Positions 55,010-63,714 of a DNA stretch of 64,000 nucleotides are shown piece by piece. The position numbers and the translations under genes are program-made. Numbering within the stretch: the stretch's first letter is position 1; every line of letters begins with the position of its first letter. The DNA is taken from positions 2,914,001-2,978,000 of the forward strand of contig NZ_CP041616.1 in assembly GCF_007197575.1 (NCBI RefSeq). The letters run 5' to 3'. The notes under the pieces are model-generated. The model made no database searches and had not been told where the DNA came from. It saw only the letters and a program-made list of their open reading frames with translations. This DNA comes from Ornithinimicrobium ciconiae. Its GTDB lineage: Bacteria; Actinomycetota; Actinomycetes; Actinomycetales; Dermatophilaceae.

Positions 55010-56744
55010 CCACTGACCGCACCTGGCGGGTGACCGGTGCCTCGGGCAGCACCATCCCGGCGATCAGGGTGCCTGCGTCATCCTCCAGGGTGGAGACGAC
55101 CGCCGAGGTGGCGGTGCCACCAAGCGCCCGGACCCAGACGCTCTCGGCGGCGGGGTCGAGCGACACCGTGGCCGAACCGGCGGCGGGCACGTCCAGGCGC
55201 CGCACATCGGTGGTGCCGCCCACGACGGTGAGGATCTGCACCTGGGCACCCTCTGCCGAGGCGATGCTCAGCTCACGTTCCAGCGGGTCGGTGCCCGCGT
55301 GTGCCAACGGCGCTCCGACCAGTGCGCTCGTGAGGGGCCCCGCCGGCACCCACGCCAGGTCGCTGACACCGTCGAGGGTTGCGCGCCGCTCCACGTGTGC
55401 CGAGGCCACGACGGGGGTGTCCGCCCCGATCTCGATCGCGTGGGTGCCCGGCGGCAGGTCCGACACGTCCACATCCGCCACTGCACCGGCCTGGACGGTC
55501 GTCACGGCATTGCTGATCCGCACCGGCCCGTCGGGAGTGAGCGCACGCAGCTGCACGACGGCGTCCTCGTCACCGGGGACCGCGACGCGCACCACGGCTG
55601 AGTCGGCCTCGCCTGCTCCCACCGGCACCGCCGGAATCACCAGGCTGCTGGCTGGTGGTGCGGCCGGCGTGGTCAGCTCGACCCCGCGGTCGAGAGTGCC
55701 CTCCAGCCACCGGTCCCCCACGGCCGCGAGGATCGGTCCGCCGGTGGTGCGCACGTGCAGCACCGGACGTTCCTCGCCCGGCGCCAGTGCATCGAGCAGG
55801 ATGACCTGACGCTCGCCGGAGGGCACCACGATTCCCCGGCCCCCGGCGGTGTCAACGGGCCCGTCGGCTCCGAGCACGTCGACCTGCACGGTGACGGGGT
55901 TGCCGGTGGGGTTGGCCAGGATGAGCCGCTCGATGCGCCCCGGCTGGCCGCCCCCGCCCACGAGCCAGCTCTCCTCCTGCGCCACCTGGCAGGCCGCCGT
56001 CGTCAGGCCCCGGGCCTGCTCCTGCGTGCCGAGCCCCATCTGGGATCCCGCAAAACCTGCCGCGAGGGCGCCTTCGGCACTCCCGCGCGCCCAGGCGTCC
56101 CCGGAGACCTGGGCACCGGCCAGGCCGCCGCGCGCGACGAGACGTTCAGTGTCGCCTCCGGGGGTCACCGAGACCTGCGCCTCACCCGCTCCCGCCGGGT
56201 CAAGTCCCTCCGGGAGCGCCTCGTGGGGTGCGCTGGCGACAGCGACCGACACGGTCTGGTCCGGCTCGGGCACGCTCGGATCGTCCAACCCCACCTGCTC
56301 GGGGCCGACGCACCCGAGGGAGGTCTCGGTCACCAGAGCCAGTCCGACCGGCTGGCCGGGGTGCTCAGTGACGGGATCGTCCCGATCCAGAGCTGCTGCC
56401 AGGTCGAGGGTGCCGACATGACCGGCACCGACGGCATACACCAGTGCGGCGGCGGACACGGCGAGCGCTCCGGCACGCGTGACCCGTCCGAGCACCCCGA
56501 TCCTGCGACGTGATCGGCTCTTGGCGGCCCCGCCTGCCCCCTCCTCGGGGCTCTGATCGACGGCGGCGTCTCCGGCTCCTGACTGTGCCGGGTCGTCGAC
56601 ATCCACCCCCCTGTCCGCCTCACTGCTCTCCGGACTGGCGTCCACGTCGGCAGGCTGCTGCTCCGACTCCGGGTCGGGGTTGCCGTAGAAGAGGTCGTCG
56701 ACGCGCGGCGTGGCCGGGCGACGGCGCTTGGGATAGCGCGGCAT
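54993..56744 (-). CDS. DUF5719 family membrane-anchored protein
   Basis: The 583-residue protein has an acidic cytoplasmic N-terminus of about 85 residues, one membrane segment (ALAVSAAALVYAVGAGHV) and a large extracellular part made of beta-rich repeats (ERLILANPTGNPVTVQVDVLG). This matches the actinobacterial DUF5719 family. It probably works with the membrane glycosyltransferase whose stop overlaps its ATG by 1 nt (TGATG). The pair lies between whiB2 and the manB operon, which suggests a cell-envelope role. Confidence 0.8.
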   Translation of the reverse strand: MPRYPKRRRPATPRVDDLFYGNPDPESEQQPADVDASPESSEADRGVDVDDPAQSGAGDAAVDQSPEEGAGGAAKSRSRRRIGVLGRVTRAGALAVSAAALVYAVGAGHVGTLDLAAALDRDDPVTEHPGQPVGLALVTETSLGCVGPEQVGLDDPSVPEPDQTVSVAVASAPHEALPEGLDPAGAGEAQVSVTPGGDTERLVARGGLAGAQVSGDAWARGSAEGALAAGFAGSQMGLGTQEQARGLTTAACQVAQEESWLVGGGGQPGRIERLILANPTGNPVTVQVDVLGADGPVDTAGGRGIVVPSGERQVILLDALAPGEERPVLHVRTTGGPILAAVGDRWLEGTLDRGVELTTPAAPPASSLVIPAVPVGAGEADSAVVRVAVPGDEDAVVQLRALTPDGPVRISNAVTTVQAGAVADVDVSDLPPGTHAIEIGADTPVVASAHVERRATLDGVSDLAWVPAGPLTSALVGAPLAHAGTDPLERELSIASAEGAQVQILTVVGGTTDVRRLDVPAAGSATVSLDPAAESVWVRALGGTATSAVVSTLEDDAGTLIAGMVLPEAPVTRQVRSVAPWLP

Positions 56745-59700
56745 CAGGGCGTCCTCCGTCGTGGTGTGCCGAAGGGGAGCGCCAGGAAGGCCACCAGGGC
56801 GGCGAGTCCGGCGGTGACCATCCACCACGTCACCTCGCGCGGGGGGAGCTCGATCTGCAACTGCCCCGCTGCGCCGGGCGACACCGGATAACTCAGCGGC
56901 CACTGTCCCGTGACCGGTTCGAGCACCGTGCCGCTGGCCCGCACCTCCGCCACATCGGCCCAGCCTGCCTCCTCGGAGATCACCACCGAGGTCGCGTCGC
57001 CGGCCTCCGCGGTGGTGCGCAGCACGGCGTGGGCACCCTCGACGGTCACCGCGGTGAGCGGGGTGTCGGTGCCGTCGAGCAACCGCACCCGCGCGGGTGG
57101 CACGAGCGCATCCTCATCACCGGCCCCACCCACACGCCAGAGCAGCACATCGTCGGTGGAGGTGACCCTGGACAGCGCGGTCGTGGCATCCAGCGCCGCG
57201 ACCAGCGGGTCCTCCGGGTCCGCCCGCAGACCGACATAGCCCACCGCCAGGTCCAGGAGCGCCTGGTGCGCGACGTCGGACTCACTGGTGCCGCCGGCAT
57301 CGGTCAGGAGCACAACAGCCTCGGAAAGGGCGACGCGGCCCGGTGCTGCCGCCTCATCGACGCCGTCCGCAGCGTGCACGACCTCCCCCACACGGTCACG
57401 GACCCACAGCCCGGGCTCGCGCCCCTCCAACCGGTAGGTCACCACGTCATCGGTCACGCTCAGATCCAGGATCCGCAGGGCCTCCGGCCCGTCCGCCTGC
57501 GCGTGCACCACCGCCGGATAGGCACGCTCGGCCGCCGCCAACTGCGGCCCGACCCCAGAAACAGCAGCCCAGGCCAGCGTGCCCAGACCCGCGACGGCCA
57601 CCACACCGGTGAGCACGGCCCCCACGGGGCGCTGCCACGAGGCCCGACCCTGGCGCTTGGGCAGCTCCACGGCCTGTGCCGCGGCCAGCAGCACACACGC
57701 AGCGGTCAGGCTCAAGAAGGTGCCCGACCAGGCGGTCACCGGGTCACCCGACGCGCCGTGCCCGGCCGGCACCACACCGGCCTGGAGCAGTGGCGCGGCC
57801 AGCGCTCCGATGAGGCCGATCACGGCACCACACAACAGGGCTGCGGCACGACGTCCGCGGTGACCCGTGCGCATGGCTGCAGCGAGTGCCAAGAGGAGGA
57901 GGGGGACGGTCCACCACAGGGTGGGCGACAGGCCACCGCCTGGGTGCAGCAGCAGCATCTGCCAGGCGTCGGCGCCCGGCGTTCCGACGGCACCGCTGCC
58001 GGCCCCGCAAAGCACCACCCGGGGATCATCGGCGACCTCACGCAACCACGGTCCGGTCAGGGCCCACGGCAGGACGGCCAGCAGGAGTCCGCGCAATCGG
58101 CCCCAGCCGGGCCCGAAGGCCACCACGAGCAGTCCCCCGATGCTGGTCAGGACCAGGACCGCCGGGACAAAGAGACCGACCAGCGCAGCGAGCAGGACGG
58201 TCGCGAAGGTCGCTGACGTGCGCAGCGCGCCCTGTCTGCGGGACCCAGCGACCACGACGCCTGCGACAAGCAGCGGCATGGCGACGTGGGCGACCACGGG
58301 ACCGAGCCGACCCTCATCGACCGCGACGGACAGCGGTGCCATGCCCGCCCAGACCAGGCCCGTGGCCGCGCGTGCCCAGCGGGACGTCAGGGCGGTGCGC
58401 GCAGCGACGTATCCCGTGAGCACCGACAGCGGGATGGCGGCGAACAGGATCCAGGTCACGGTGACCGCAGCGGGTGACTGACTGGAGTCGACCCAGGGCA
58501 ACAGCTCGACCAGCCAGGTGAGGCCGGCCATCGGCAGCAGCCAGGGCGAGGTCTCGGCGGCGCTGCCCAGACCACTGCCGGTCCAGGGGTCGGCCCAGGA
58601 GTGCCACACCTGCGCGGCCCCCGCGGTCACCGGATAGATCTCACCTCCGCGCACGCCGTCGCTGCTCCCGGACAGGGCGGGCCACAGCTCGCGCCAGCGC
58701 ACCACGGAGACGACCGTGCCGACCAGCACGGCGATCACCAACGGCCAGCTCCACACGCTCCGGAACCTGCTCGGTGCCGGCTCGAGCGACTCGGCCTCCT
58801 CGGAGACCGGCCCGGTCTCCAGCGCTGACGTCGTCGGAGGAGTCCGGGGGTTGGTCAGCGCCCCATGGAAGGTGTCCTGGGTGCCGTGCCAGCCGCTGGA
58901 CCCTGGCGCGAAGAGCGCAGCGAGGTCTCGTCGGCGCACCCGGCGGCGGCCCCGGAAACGCCACCGTGCCCCCACCCCGCGCCACGGTGCCAGCACGGCG
59001 CCGGAGTCGGCGAACTCGGCGGCCGCCTGCGACGGGCGCTTGACCAGCAGCAGGCCCAGCCCGGCCAACACCGAGGTGAACAGGATGCCCAGAGCACGCC
59101 ACGGGCTCGCCCACCAGGATCCTCGGGCCAGAGCGACCTGCCGGACTCGCCGACGAGTCGTCAGGGTGGGCTGCGGATGGCCGTTCTCCGCCTGCCGGAC
59201 GATGGCGTCGGGGGCGAGCACGACGCGGTGGCCCGCCAGGTGGCTGCGCCAGGACAGGTCCAGTCCCTCGGCACCGTCTCCGAAGGCCTTGTCGATGCCA
59301 CCAACCTGGGCCAGCACGTCGCTGCGGACCAGCAGGCCCGGCAGCGGGGCCCCGATGACGTCGACGCGCTCGTCGTGCTGTCCCTGATCCAACTCACGGG
59401 CGACATGGGCATCGACCACGCGTCCGCCCCGGGTGAGGTGGTGGCCGACCGAGACCAGACGTCTGGGATCATCCGCACGCACGAGCTTGGGTCCGACGAT
59501 CCCGACCCCGCTGGAGCGCCGGGTTGCCTCGATGAGGTGGGCGAGCGCATCCGGCTCGGGCTGGGAGTCGTCGTGCAGGATCCACAGCCAGTGACCGGGC
59601 TCAGTAGGCAGCCCGTCGCGGGCGTCCTCGATGACCTGCCAGAGTGGCGCCGGACCGCCCTCGGAGTCACGCAGGGGCTCCCGGACCAGCAGTTCGACGC

Positions 59701-59923
59701 CGTCGTCGGCGATGAGTGGGTGCGCCCGGGTCTCAGCGATCTCGGGGTCGTTGGGGTCCAGTCCGGTCAGCACCACGCGGGAGGGGTGCCGGTCCTGCAG
59801 GGAGAGGGCGTCGAGGGTCTGCAGGGCGACCGGGCCTCCGGGGTGCGTCAGGAGGAGGACCGTCAGGTCCGCCACCGGGACGCGCGGACGATCGCGCACC
59901 CGGCTTGCGGGTGTGGCTGGCAC
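56744..59923 (-). CDS. Large membrane glycosyltransferase, family 2
   Basis: The 1,059-residue protein has an N-terminal GT-A domain (ADLTVLLLTHPGGPVALQTLDAL, the acidic ILHDDSQP near residue 112, and GIVGPKLV) followed by about a dozen membrane segments (from about 265 on) and a C-terminal extracellular region with a last membrane helix. This GT2-plus-membrane layout occurs next to whiB2 in many actinobacteria and probably decorates a wall polymer; the substrate is unknown. The GTG start at 59923 follows whiB2 by 16 nt, so they may be co-transcribed. Confidence 0.85.
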   Translation of the reverse strand: MPATPASRVRDRPRVPVADLTVLLLTHPGGPVALQTLDALSLQDRHPSRVVLTGLDPNDPEIAETRAHPLIADDGVELLVREPLRDSEGGPAPLWQVIEDARDGLPTEPGHWLWILHDDSQPEPDALAHLIEATRRSSGVGIVGPKLVRADDPRRLVSVGHHLTRGGRVVDAHVARELDQGQHDERVDVIGAPLPGLLVRSDVLAQVGGIDKAFGDGAEGLDLSWRSHLAGHRVVLAPDAIVRQAENGHPQPTLTTRRRVRQVALARGSWWASPWRALGILFTSVLAGLGLLLVKRPSQAAAEFADSGAVLAPWRGVGARWRFRGRRRVRRRDLAALFAPGSSGWHGTQDTFHGALTNPRTPPTTSALETGPVSEEAESLEPAPSRFRSVWSWPLVIAVLVGTVVSVVRWRELWPALSGSSDGVRGGEIYPVTAGAAQVWHSWADPWTGSGLGSAAETSPWLLPMAGLTWLVELLPWVDSSQSPAAVTVTWILFAAIPLSVLTGYVAARTALTSRWARAATGLVWAGMAPLSVAVDEGRLGPVVAHVAMPLLVAGVVVAGSRRQGALRTSATFATVLLAALVGLFVPAVLVLTSIGGLLVVAFGPGWGRLRGLLLAVLPWALTGPWLREVADDPRVVLCGAGSGAVGTPGADAWQMLLLHPGGGLSPTLWWTVPLLLLALAAAMRTGHRGRRAAALLCGAVIGLIGALAAPLLQAGVVPAGHGASGDPVTAWSGTFLSLTAACVLLAAAQAVELPKRQGRASWQRPVGAVLTGVVAVAGLGTLAWAAVSGVGPQLAAAERAYPAVVHAQADGPEALRILDLSVTDDVVTYRLEGREPGLWVRDRVGEVVHAADGVDEAAAPGRVALSEAVVLLTDAGGTSESDVAHQALLDLAVGYVGLRADPEDPLVAALDATTALSRVTSTDDVLLWRVGGAGDEDALVPPARVRLLDGTDTPLTAVTVEGAHAVLRTTAEAGDATSVVISEEAGWADVAEVRASGTVLEPVTGQWPLSYPVSPGAAGQLQIELPPREVTWWMVTAGLAALVAFLALPFGTPRRRTP

Positions 59924-59939
59924 GATGTGGGCGGCCGCC

Positions 59940-60212
59940 TTAGACGGCGCGCTTCTTCAACTTGCGGCGTTCTCGCTCGGACAGGCCGCCCCAGATGCCG
60001 AAGCGCTCGTCGTTGCCCAGGGCGTACTCCAGGCACTCGGCGCGCACCTCGCACCCGACGCAGACCTTCTTGGCCTCGCGGGTCGAGCCACCCTTTTCGG
60101 GGAAGAAGGCCTCGGGGTCAGTCTGCGCACACAGGGCGCGCTCCTGCCACGATGCCTCCTCCGACTCGGTGTCGGTGCTCGTCAAAAATGTCATGATCTC
60201 CAGCTCGTGCAC
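59940..60212 (-). CDS. whiB2: WhiB2-type (WhmD) Fe-S regulator
   Basis: The 90-residue WhiB protein has cysteines C28, C51, C54 and C60 (VCVGCEVRAEC), the GIWGG turn and the basic tail RKLKKR. WhiB2/WhmD is needed for septation in mycobacteria and WhiB in Streptomyces. GTG 60212 follows GGAGGAACC; ATG 60194 is an alternative. A strong promoter lies at 60255-60283. The position beside fbiA matches Rv3260c/Rv3261. Confidence 0.94.
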   Translation of the reverse strand: MHELEIMTFLTSTDTESEEASWQERALCAQTDPEAFFPEKGGSTREAKKVCVGCEVRAECLEYALGNDERFGIWGGLSERERRKLKKRAV

Positions 60213-60523
60213 GGTTCCTCCAAACCCTCACCCAGCACAAGTAACAACAAGAGAATTACACGCGTGTCATCCCCATCCGTCAAGCCCTCGTCTGCTAAAC
60301 GTCGCTGACCTCGCACGATGCAGGACCTCAGGAGGCCGCCTCGGAGCACGTGGAGGGCTCCTAAGACCAGCCCAACAGCCAATAGCCGCACCGCTGAGCG
60401 GCCCAAACGAGGTCTCCACAACGTCGAAAACGCAGGGTTCAGCCCCCTCCGGGCCACTGTCTCGGACACGGGTGCCGACGCTGCCCGGCTCGGGTGCGAG
60501 GATCGGTCCATGAGGTACACCGC
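60213..60523. other. 311-bp divergent region between whiB2 and fbiA
   Basis: The left half holds the whiB2 promoter and leader. The right half has no supported gene. A very short frame MRYTA (60510-60527) ends in ATGA on the fbiA start, preceded at 6 nt by GAGGAT, a poor -10. The GAGG in that frame also serves as the ribosome-binding site of fbiA. Nothing else is recognised. Confidence 0.6.
60255..60283 (-). promoter_or_regulatory. whiB2 promoter TTGACG-17-TGTAAT
   Basis: On the minus strand TTGACG (60278-60283) is separated by exactly 17 nt from TGTAAT (60255-60260). This is the best match to the housekeeping sigma consensus in the window and puts the start of transcription near 60248, about 36 nt before GTG 60212. 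Confidence 0.85.
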
Positions 60524-61510
60524 ATGAGAATCACGGCCCTGGCAGGCGGCGTCGGGGGGGCCCGCTTCGTTCGAGGGTTGCTGCACGAGCTCCGCGAGGT
60601 GCGCGGGGACACCGACTCCGAGGTCGTAGTCATCGGCAACACCGGCGATGACATCACCCTGTTCGGGCTGCGGATCTGTCCCGATCTGGACACCATCCTC
60701 TATACCCTCGGCGGCGTCGTCGACGAGGGGCAGGGCTGGGGCCGGGTCGGTGACTCACACACCGTGCAGCAGGAGCTCGCCGACCTGGGCGCCCTGCCCC
60801 AGTGGTTCGGGCTCGGTGACCGGGACTTCGCCACGCACATTGCCCGCAGCCAGTGGTTGGGCCAGGGTCAGTCCCTCAGCGAGGTCACCACACGTCTCGC
60901 GCAGCGGTGGCGCCTGCCGGAGCAGGGCGTGCGGCTGCTGCCGGCGACCGACACCCCGATCGAGACCCACGTGGTCCTGGACGACGGTGACCAGGGCGAG
61001 CGTGCGGTCCACTTCCAGCAGTGGTGGGTCCAGATGCAGGCCGCCGTGCCGGCCCGCCGGTTCACTGTGGCCGGACTCGCCCAGGCACCGCCAGCCCCGG
61101 GGGTGCTCGACGCGCTGCGCACCGCCGATGTGATCCTGCTCCCCCCGAGCAACCCGGTCGTCTCGATCGGGATCATCCTGGGCATCCCCGGACTCCGAGA
61201 CGCCCTGCGCGGCTCCCGAGCACCGGTGGTGGGAGTCAGCCCCATCATCGGCGGTGCGCCCGTCCGCGGACACGCCGATGCGTGTCTGGCCACCCTTGAT
61301 GTCGAGGTCAGCGCGGCCGGCGTGGCCGGCCTCTACGCAGACTTCCTCGACGGGTGGCTGGTCGACGACGCGGACGCCGGGAGCATGTCCGGCACCCGGC
61401 CGACAGTGCGCTCCCTGGACCTGCGCATGCGGGACGTGGCGGGAGCTGCCCGCATCGCGGGTGCAGCTCTGGACCTGTCCGCAGACCTGTCCGCCCCGCG
61501 CACCGCATGA
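60524..61510 (+). CDS. fbiA: 2-phospho-L-lactate transferase FbiA (CofD)
   Basis: FbiA joins the phospholactyl (or phosphoenolpyruvyl) part to the deazaflavin Fo in F420 synthesis. The 328-residue protein shows ALAGGVGGARFVRGLL at the start, VIGNTGDDITLFGLRICPDLDT, and LLPPSNPVVSIGIIL, all typical of CofD. ATG 60524 has GAGG at 8 nt. The next gene, fbiB, overlaps it by 4 nt. Confidence 0.95.
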   Translation: MRITALAGGVGGARFVRGLLHELREVRGDTDSEVVVIGNTGDDITLFGLRICPDLDTILYTLGGVVDEGQGWGRVGDSHTVQQELADLGALPQWFGLGDRDFATHIARSQWLGQGQSLSEVTTRLAQRWRLPEQGVRLLPATDTPIETHVVLDDGDQGERAVHFQQWWVQMQAAVPARRFTVAGLAQAPPAPGVLDALRTADVILLPPSNPVVSIGIILGIPGLRDALRGSRAPVVGVSPIIGGAPVRGHADACLATLDVEVSAAGVAGLYADFLDGWLVDDADAGSMSGTRPTVRSLDLRMRDVAGAARIAGAALDLSADLSAPRTA

Positions 61511-62577
61511 GCCTGCAGGTTCCGGGCCGGCAGACCCGACCCCCCGCCCCCGGGACGGTCACGATCCACCCGCTGCACGGCATACCGGAGGTCGGGGTCG
61601 GCGACGACCTTGGCGTCCTGCTCCGCTCGGCCCTGCACCGCGCGCGCCTGACGCTTGTCGACGGCGATGTGCTGGCCGTCTCGAGCAAGATCATCTCCAA
61701 GGCGCAGGGGTTGCGCGAGGATCCCCAGGCTCGGGCCGAGGTGGTCCTCGAACACGCCACCCGGGTGGTGGCCGAGCGCCGGACGCCCGGCGGCATCACC
61801 CGCATCGTCGAGGCGGACGCCGGCCCCGTGATGGCCGGTGCCGGCATCGATGCGTCCAACACCGGTCCCGATGAGCGGTTGCTGTTGCTGCCGCGGGACC
61901 CCGACCTGGCCGCCCGCGAGCTGTATGCCGCCCTGCTCACCGCCTCTGCGCCGGACCCCCTGCCACAGATCGGGATCGTGGTCACCGACACCGCAGGTCG
62001 CCCGTGGCGGGCGGGCCAGACCGACTTCGCACTCGGGGCCTGCTCCGTGGGGGTCCTCGACGACCTGCGCGGAGGCGAGGACGCCGACGGTCGTCCGCTC
62101 GCCGTGACCTCCCGCGCCGTGGCCGACGAGATCGCCGCCGCGGCTGACCTGGTGAAGGGGAAGGCCTCTGGGGTTCCCGCCGTGCTGGTGCGTGGCCTGA
62201 CCCCAGGCACAGTCAGCAACCCCGGCGCTGCCGGGGCTCGGGTCCTGGTGCGCACCGGGCCCGGTGACTGGTTCGCCCTGGGCTCGGTGGAGGCGGTGCG
62301 CACAGCGCTGGGTGTCCCGCCGGGCACCGCCGCGGCGGAGGAGGTCGGCATCCCGGATGTTGCACCGGAGGAGTATGCCGATCGGCTGGAGCGCGCGATC
62401 CGCCTCGCCGTGCACGGGGAGGGCGCGGCGTCGGTGACGCCGGTGCCGGGCGGCTCGGGCGAGCTGACGGTGCAGGCCCAGGACCCCTACGTGGCCGGGC
62501 GGGTGGCTGCCCGTCTCGAGGTGGCGCTGGCCAGCGAGGGACTCACCGGCGTGCATGTCACTCGCGCGACCGCGTGA
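61507..62577 (+). CDS. fbiB: F420-0:gamma-glutamyl ligase FbiB (CofE domain, no nitroreductase domain)
   Basis: FbiB adds glutamates to F420-0. The 356-residue protein has a full CofE domain in residues 1-250 (VLAVSSKIISKAQGL, GIVVTDTAGRPWRAGQTDFALG, KGKASGVPAVLVRG). The M. tuberculosis protein, about 448 residues, continues with an FMN-binding nitroreductase domain that reduces dehydro-F420. Here the last 100 residues differ and show no nitroreductase motif, so that step must be done elsewhere or not needed. ATGA couples it to fbiA. It is followed by the tandem repeat at 62621-62710. Confidence 0.92.
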   Translation: MSLQVPGRQTRPPAPGTVTIHPLHGIPEVGVGDDLGVLLRSALHRARLTLVDGDVLAVSSKIISKAQGLREDPQARAEVVLEHATRVVAERRTPGGITRIVEADAGPVMAGAGIDASNTGPDERLLLLPRDPDLAARELYAALLTASAPDPLPQIGIVVTDTAGRPWRAGQTDFALGACSVGVLDDLRGGEDADGRPLAVTSRAVADEIAAAADLVKGKASGVPAVLVRGLTPGTVSNPGAAGARVLVRTGPGDWFALGSVEAVRTALGVPPGTAAAEEVGIPDVAPEEYADRLERAIRLAVHGEGAASVTPVPGGSGELTVQAQDPYVAGRVAARLEVALASEGLTGVHVTRATA

Positions 62578-62620
62578 CGGGTTCTGCTCCAGTCGGCGCC
62601 TGACCACCAAGGCCACACCG

Positions 62621-62710
62621 ACCGCCTACCAAACCCCTCCACAAAGACGCGAGCCGCCGACGAAACCCCTCCAAAAAGACGTGAGCCACCTACGAAACCC
62701 CTCTAAAAAT
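62621..62710. repeat. 32-nt tandem repeat between fbiB and the DNA glycosylase gene
   Basis: Units starting with AAACCCCTCCA begin at 62631 and 62663 (32 nt each), with partial units before and after (to 62710). Differences between the units are 6 substitutions or fewer. The last partial unit contains the stop codon (62703-62705) of the glycosylase gene on the minus strand. Transcribed from either side it could form G-rich or C-rich structures; no function is evident. Confidence 0.85.
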
Positions 62711-63632
62711 GGGTGGGGAGGTGGGTGCGGGGGGCCATGCGGGGGCCCCTGCGCGGGCGCATCGCCCCGGCCAGCTGGAGCAGGCGCTGCACCCGGTAGC
62801 GGTGCCCCCGGTAGGGCTCGAGCAGTTCGGCGAGGCCGTCGTCGTCGACCTCCTGACCGGTCAGCGCCCACCCGATGTTCTTCGCCACGTGATAGTCCCC
62901 GAAACTCACCGCATCGGCATCCCCCAGCGCCCGGTGTGCGGTCTCGGAGGCCGTCCAGACACCCACCCCCGGCACGGCTCTCAGCCGCCGATGCGCCTGC
63001 GGCAGTGGCAGGTCAGTGACCTGCGCCAAGCGCTCGGCCACACGGGTGACCCGCATCAGGGTGTCGGCGCGCTGCGGACTGACGCCCATCCGCAGCCACT
63101 CCCAGGACGGCACCTGGCGCAGGCGCTCGGCGTCGGGGGCGACATAAAGCCCGAACTCACCGCCCGGGCCAGGAGCGATCTCGCCGAACCGGCGCACCAG
63201 GCGCCGATAGCCGGCGAAGGCCTCCTGCCCGGTGACCTTCTGCTCGATGATCGCCGGCACCAGGGACTCCAGCACCAGGCCGGTCCGGGGCACGCGCCAG
63301 CCGACGCCACGGTGGGCCAGGGCCGCGGCGACCGGTGCATGGTGCGGCACAAAGCCCGAGATGTTGTCGTCCTGGCCGAGCATCTGGGGCACCCGGTCCA
63401 GCAGCCAGTCCGCCGCCTCGGGCGATCCCCAGGCGTGGCAGGCGATCCGCCCCTCGGAGGCGCGGACGGCCAGGCGCAGCGTCACCGGCCCACGTGGGGT
63501 GCGCACCCCACGCCACAGGGCCCGCTCCTCCGACCTCCAGGTCGGGTCGCCCGCCCCGCGACGCAGCGGTCCCCAGGTCGCCACGATGTCGACCGTCCGC
63601 CCCGGGACCCAGATCCGCGCCAGGGGTCGCAT
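62703..63632 (-). CDS. DNA-3-methyladenine glycosylase (AlkA-like, HhH-GPD)
   Basis: The 309-residue protein is a helix-hairpin-helix glycosylase that removes alkylated bases. The HhH is LRAVPGVGVWTASETA, followed by the catalytic Asp in AVSFGDYHVAKNIGW. An AlkA-like N-terminal domain (PRTGLVLESLVPAIIEQKVTG) is present. ATG 63632 is preferred to the longer reading from 63689, but I see no strong ribosome-binding site. Its 3' end lies in the tandem repeat. It is divergent from the TIGR03089 gene. Confidence 0.88.
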   Translation of the reverse strand: MRPLARIWVPGRTVDIVATWGPLRRGAGDPTWRSEERALWRGVRTPRGPVTLRLAVRASEGRIACHAWGSPEAADWLLDRVPQMLGQDDNISGFVPHHAPVAAALAHRGVGWRVPRTGLVLESLVPAIIEQKVTGQEAFAGYRRLVRRFGEIAPGPGGEFGLYVAPDAERLRQVPSWEWLRMGVSPQRADTLMRVTRVAERLAQVTDLPLPQAHRRLRAVPGVGVWTASETAHRALGDADAVSFGDYHVAKNIGWALTGQEVDDDGLAELLEPYRGHRYRVQRLLQLAGAMRPRRGPRMAPRTHLPTHF

Positions 63633-63702
63633 CGAGGTGGTCCGGACTGTCACAAGCGCCAGAATGACACGGCGTGATCCGACGAGCACGCCCGGTCTCG
63701 GC

Positions 63703-63708
63703 TAGCGT
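63703..63708 (+). promoter_or_regulatory. -10 hexamer TAGCGT, leaderless type, for the TIGR03089 gene
   Basis: TAGCGT is followed by 6 nt and GTG 63715, with no ribosome-binding site. Confidence 0.55.
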
Positions 63709-63714
63709 GACCCC

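Noticed and set aside
60510..60527. A 5-codon leader MRYTA overlapping the fbiA start
   Set aside because: The upstream hexamer GAGGAT is a poor -10, and the GAGG in it is explained as the fbiA ribosome-binding site.
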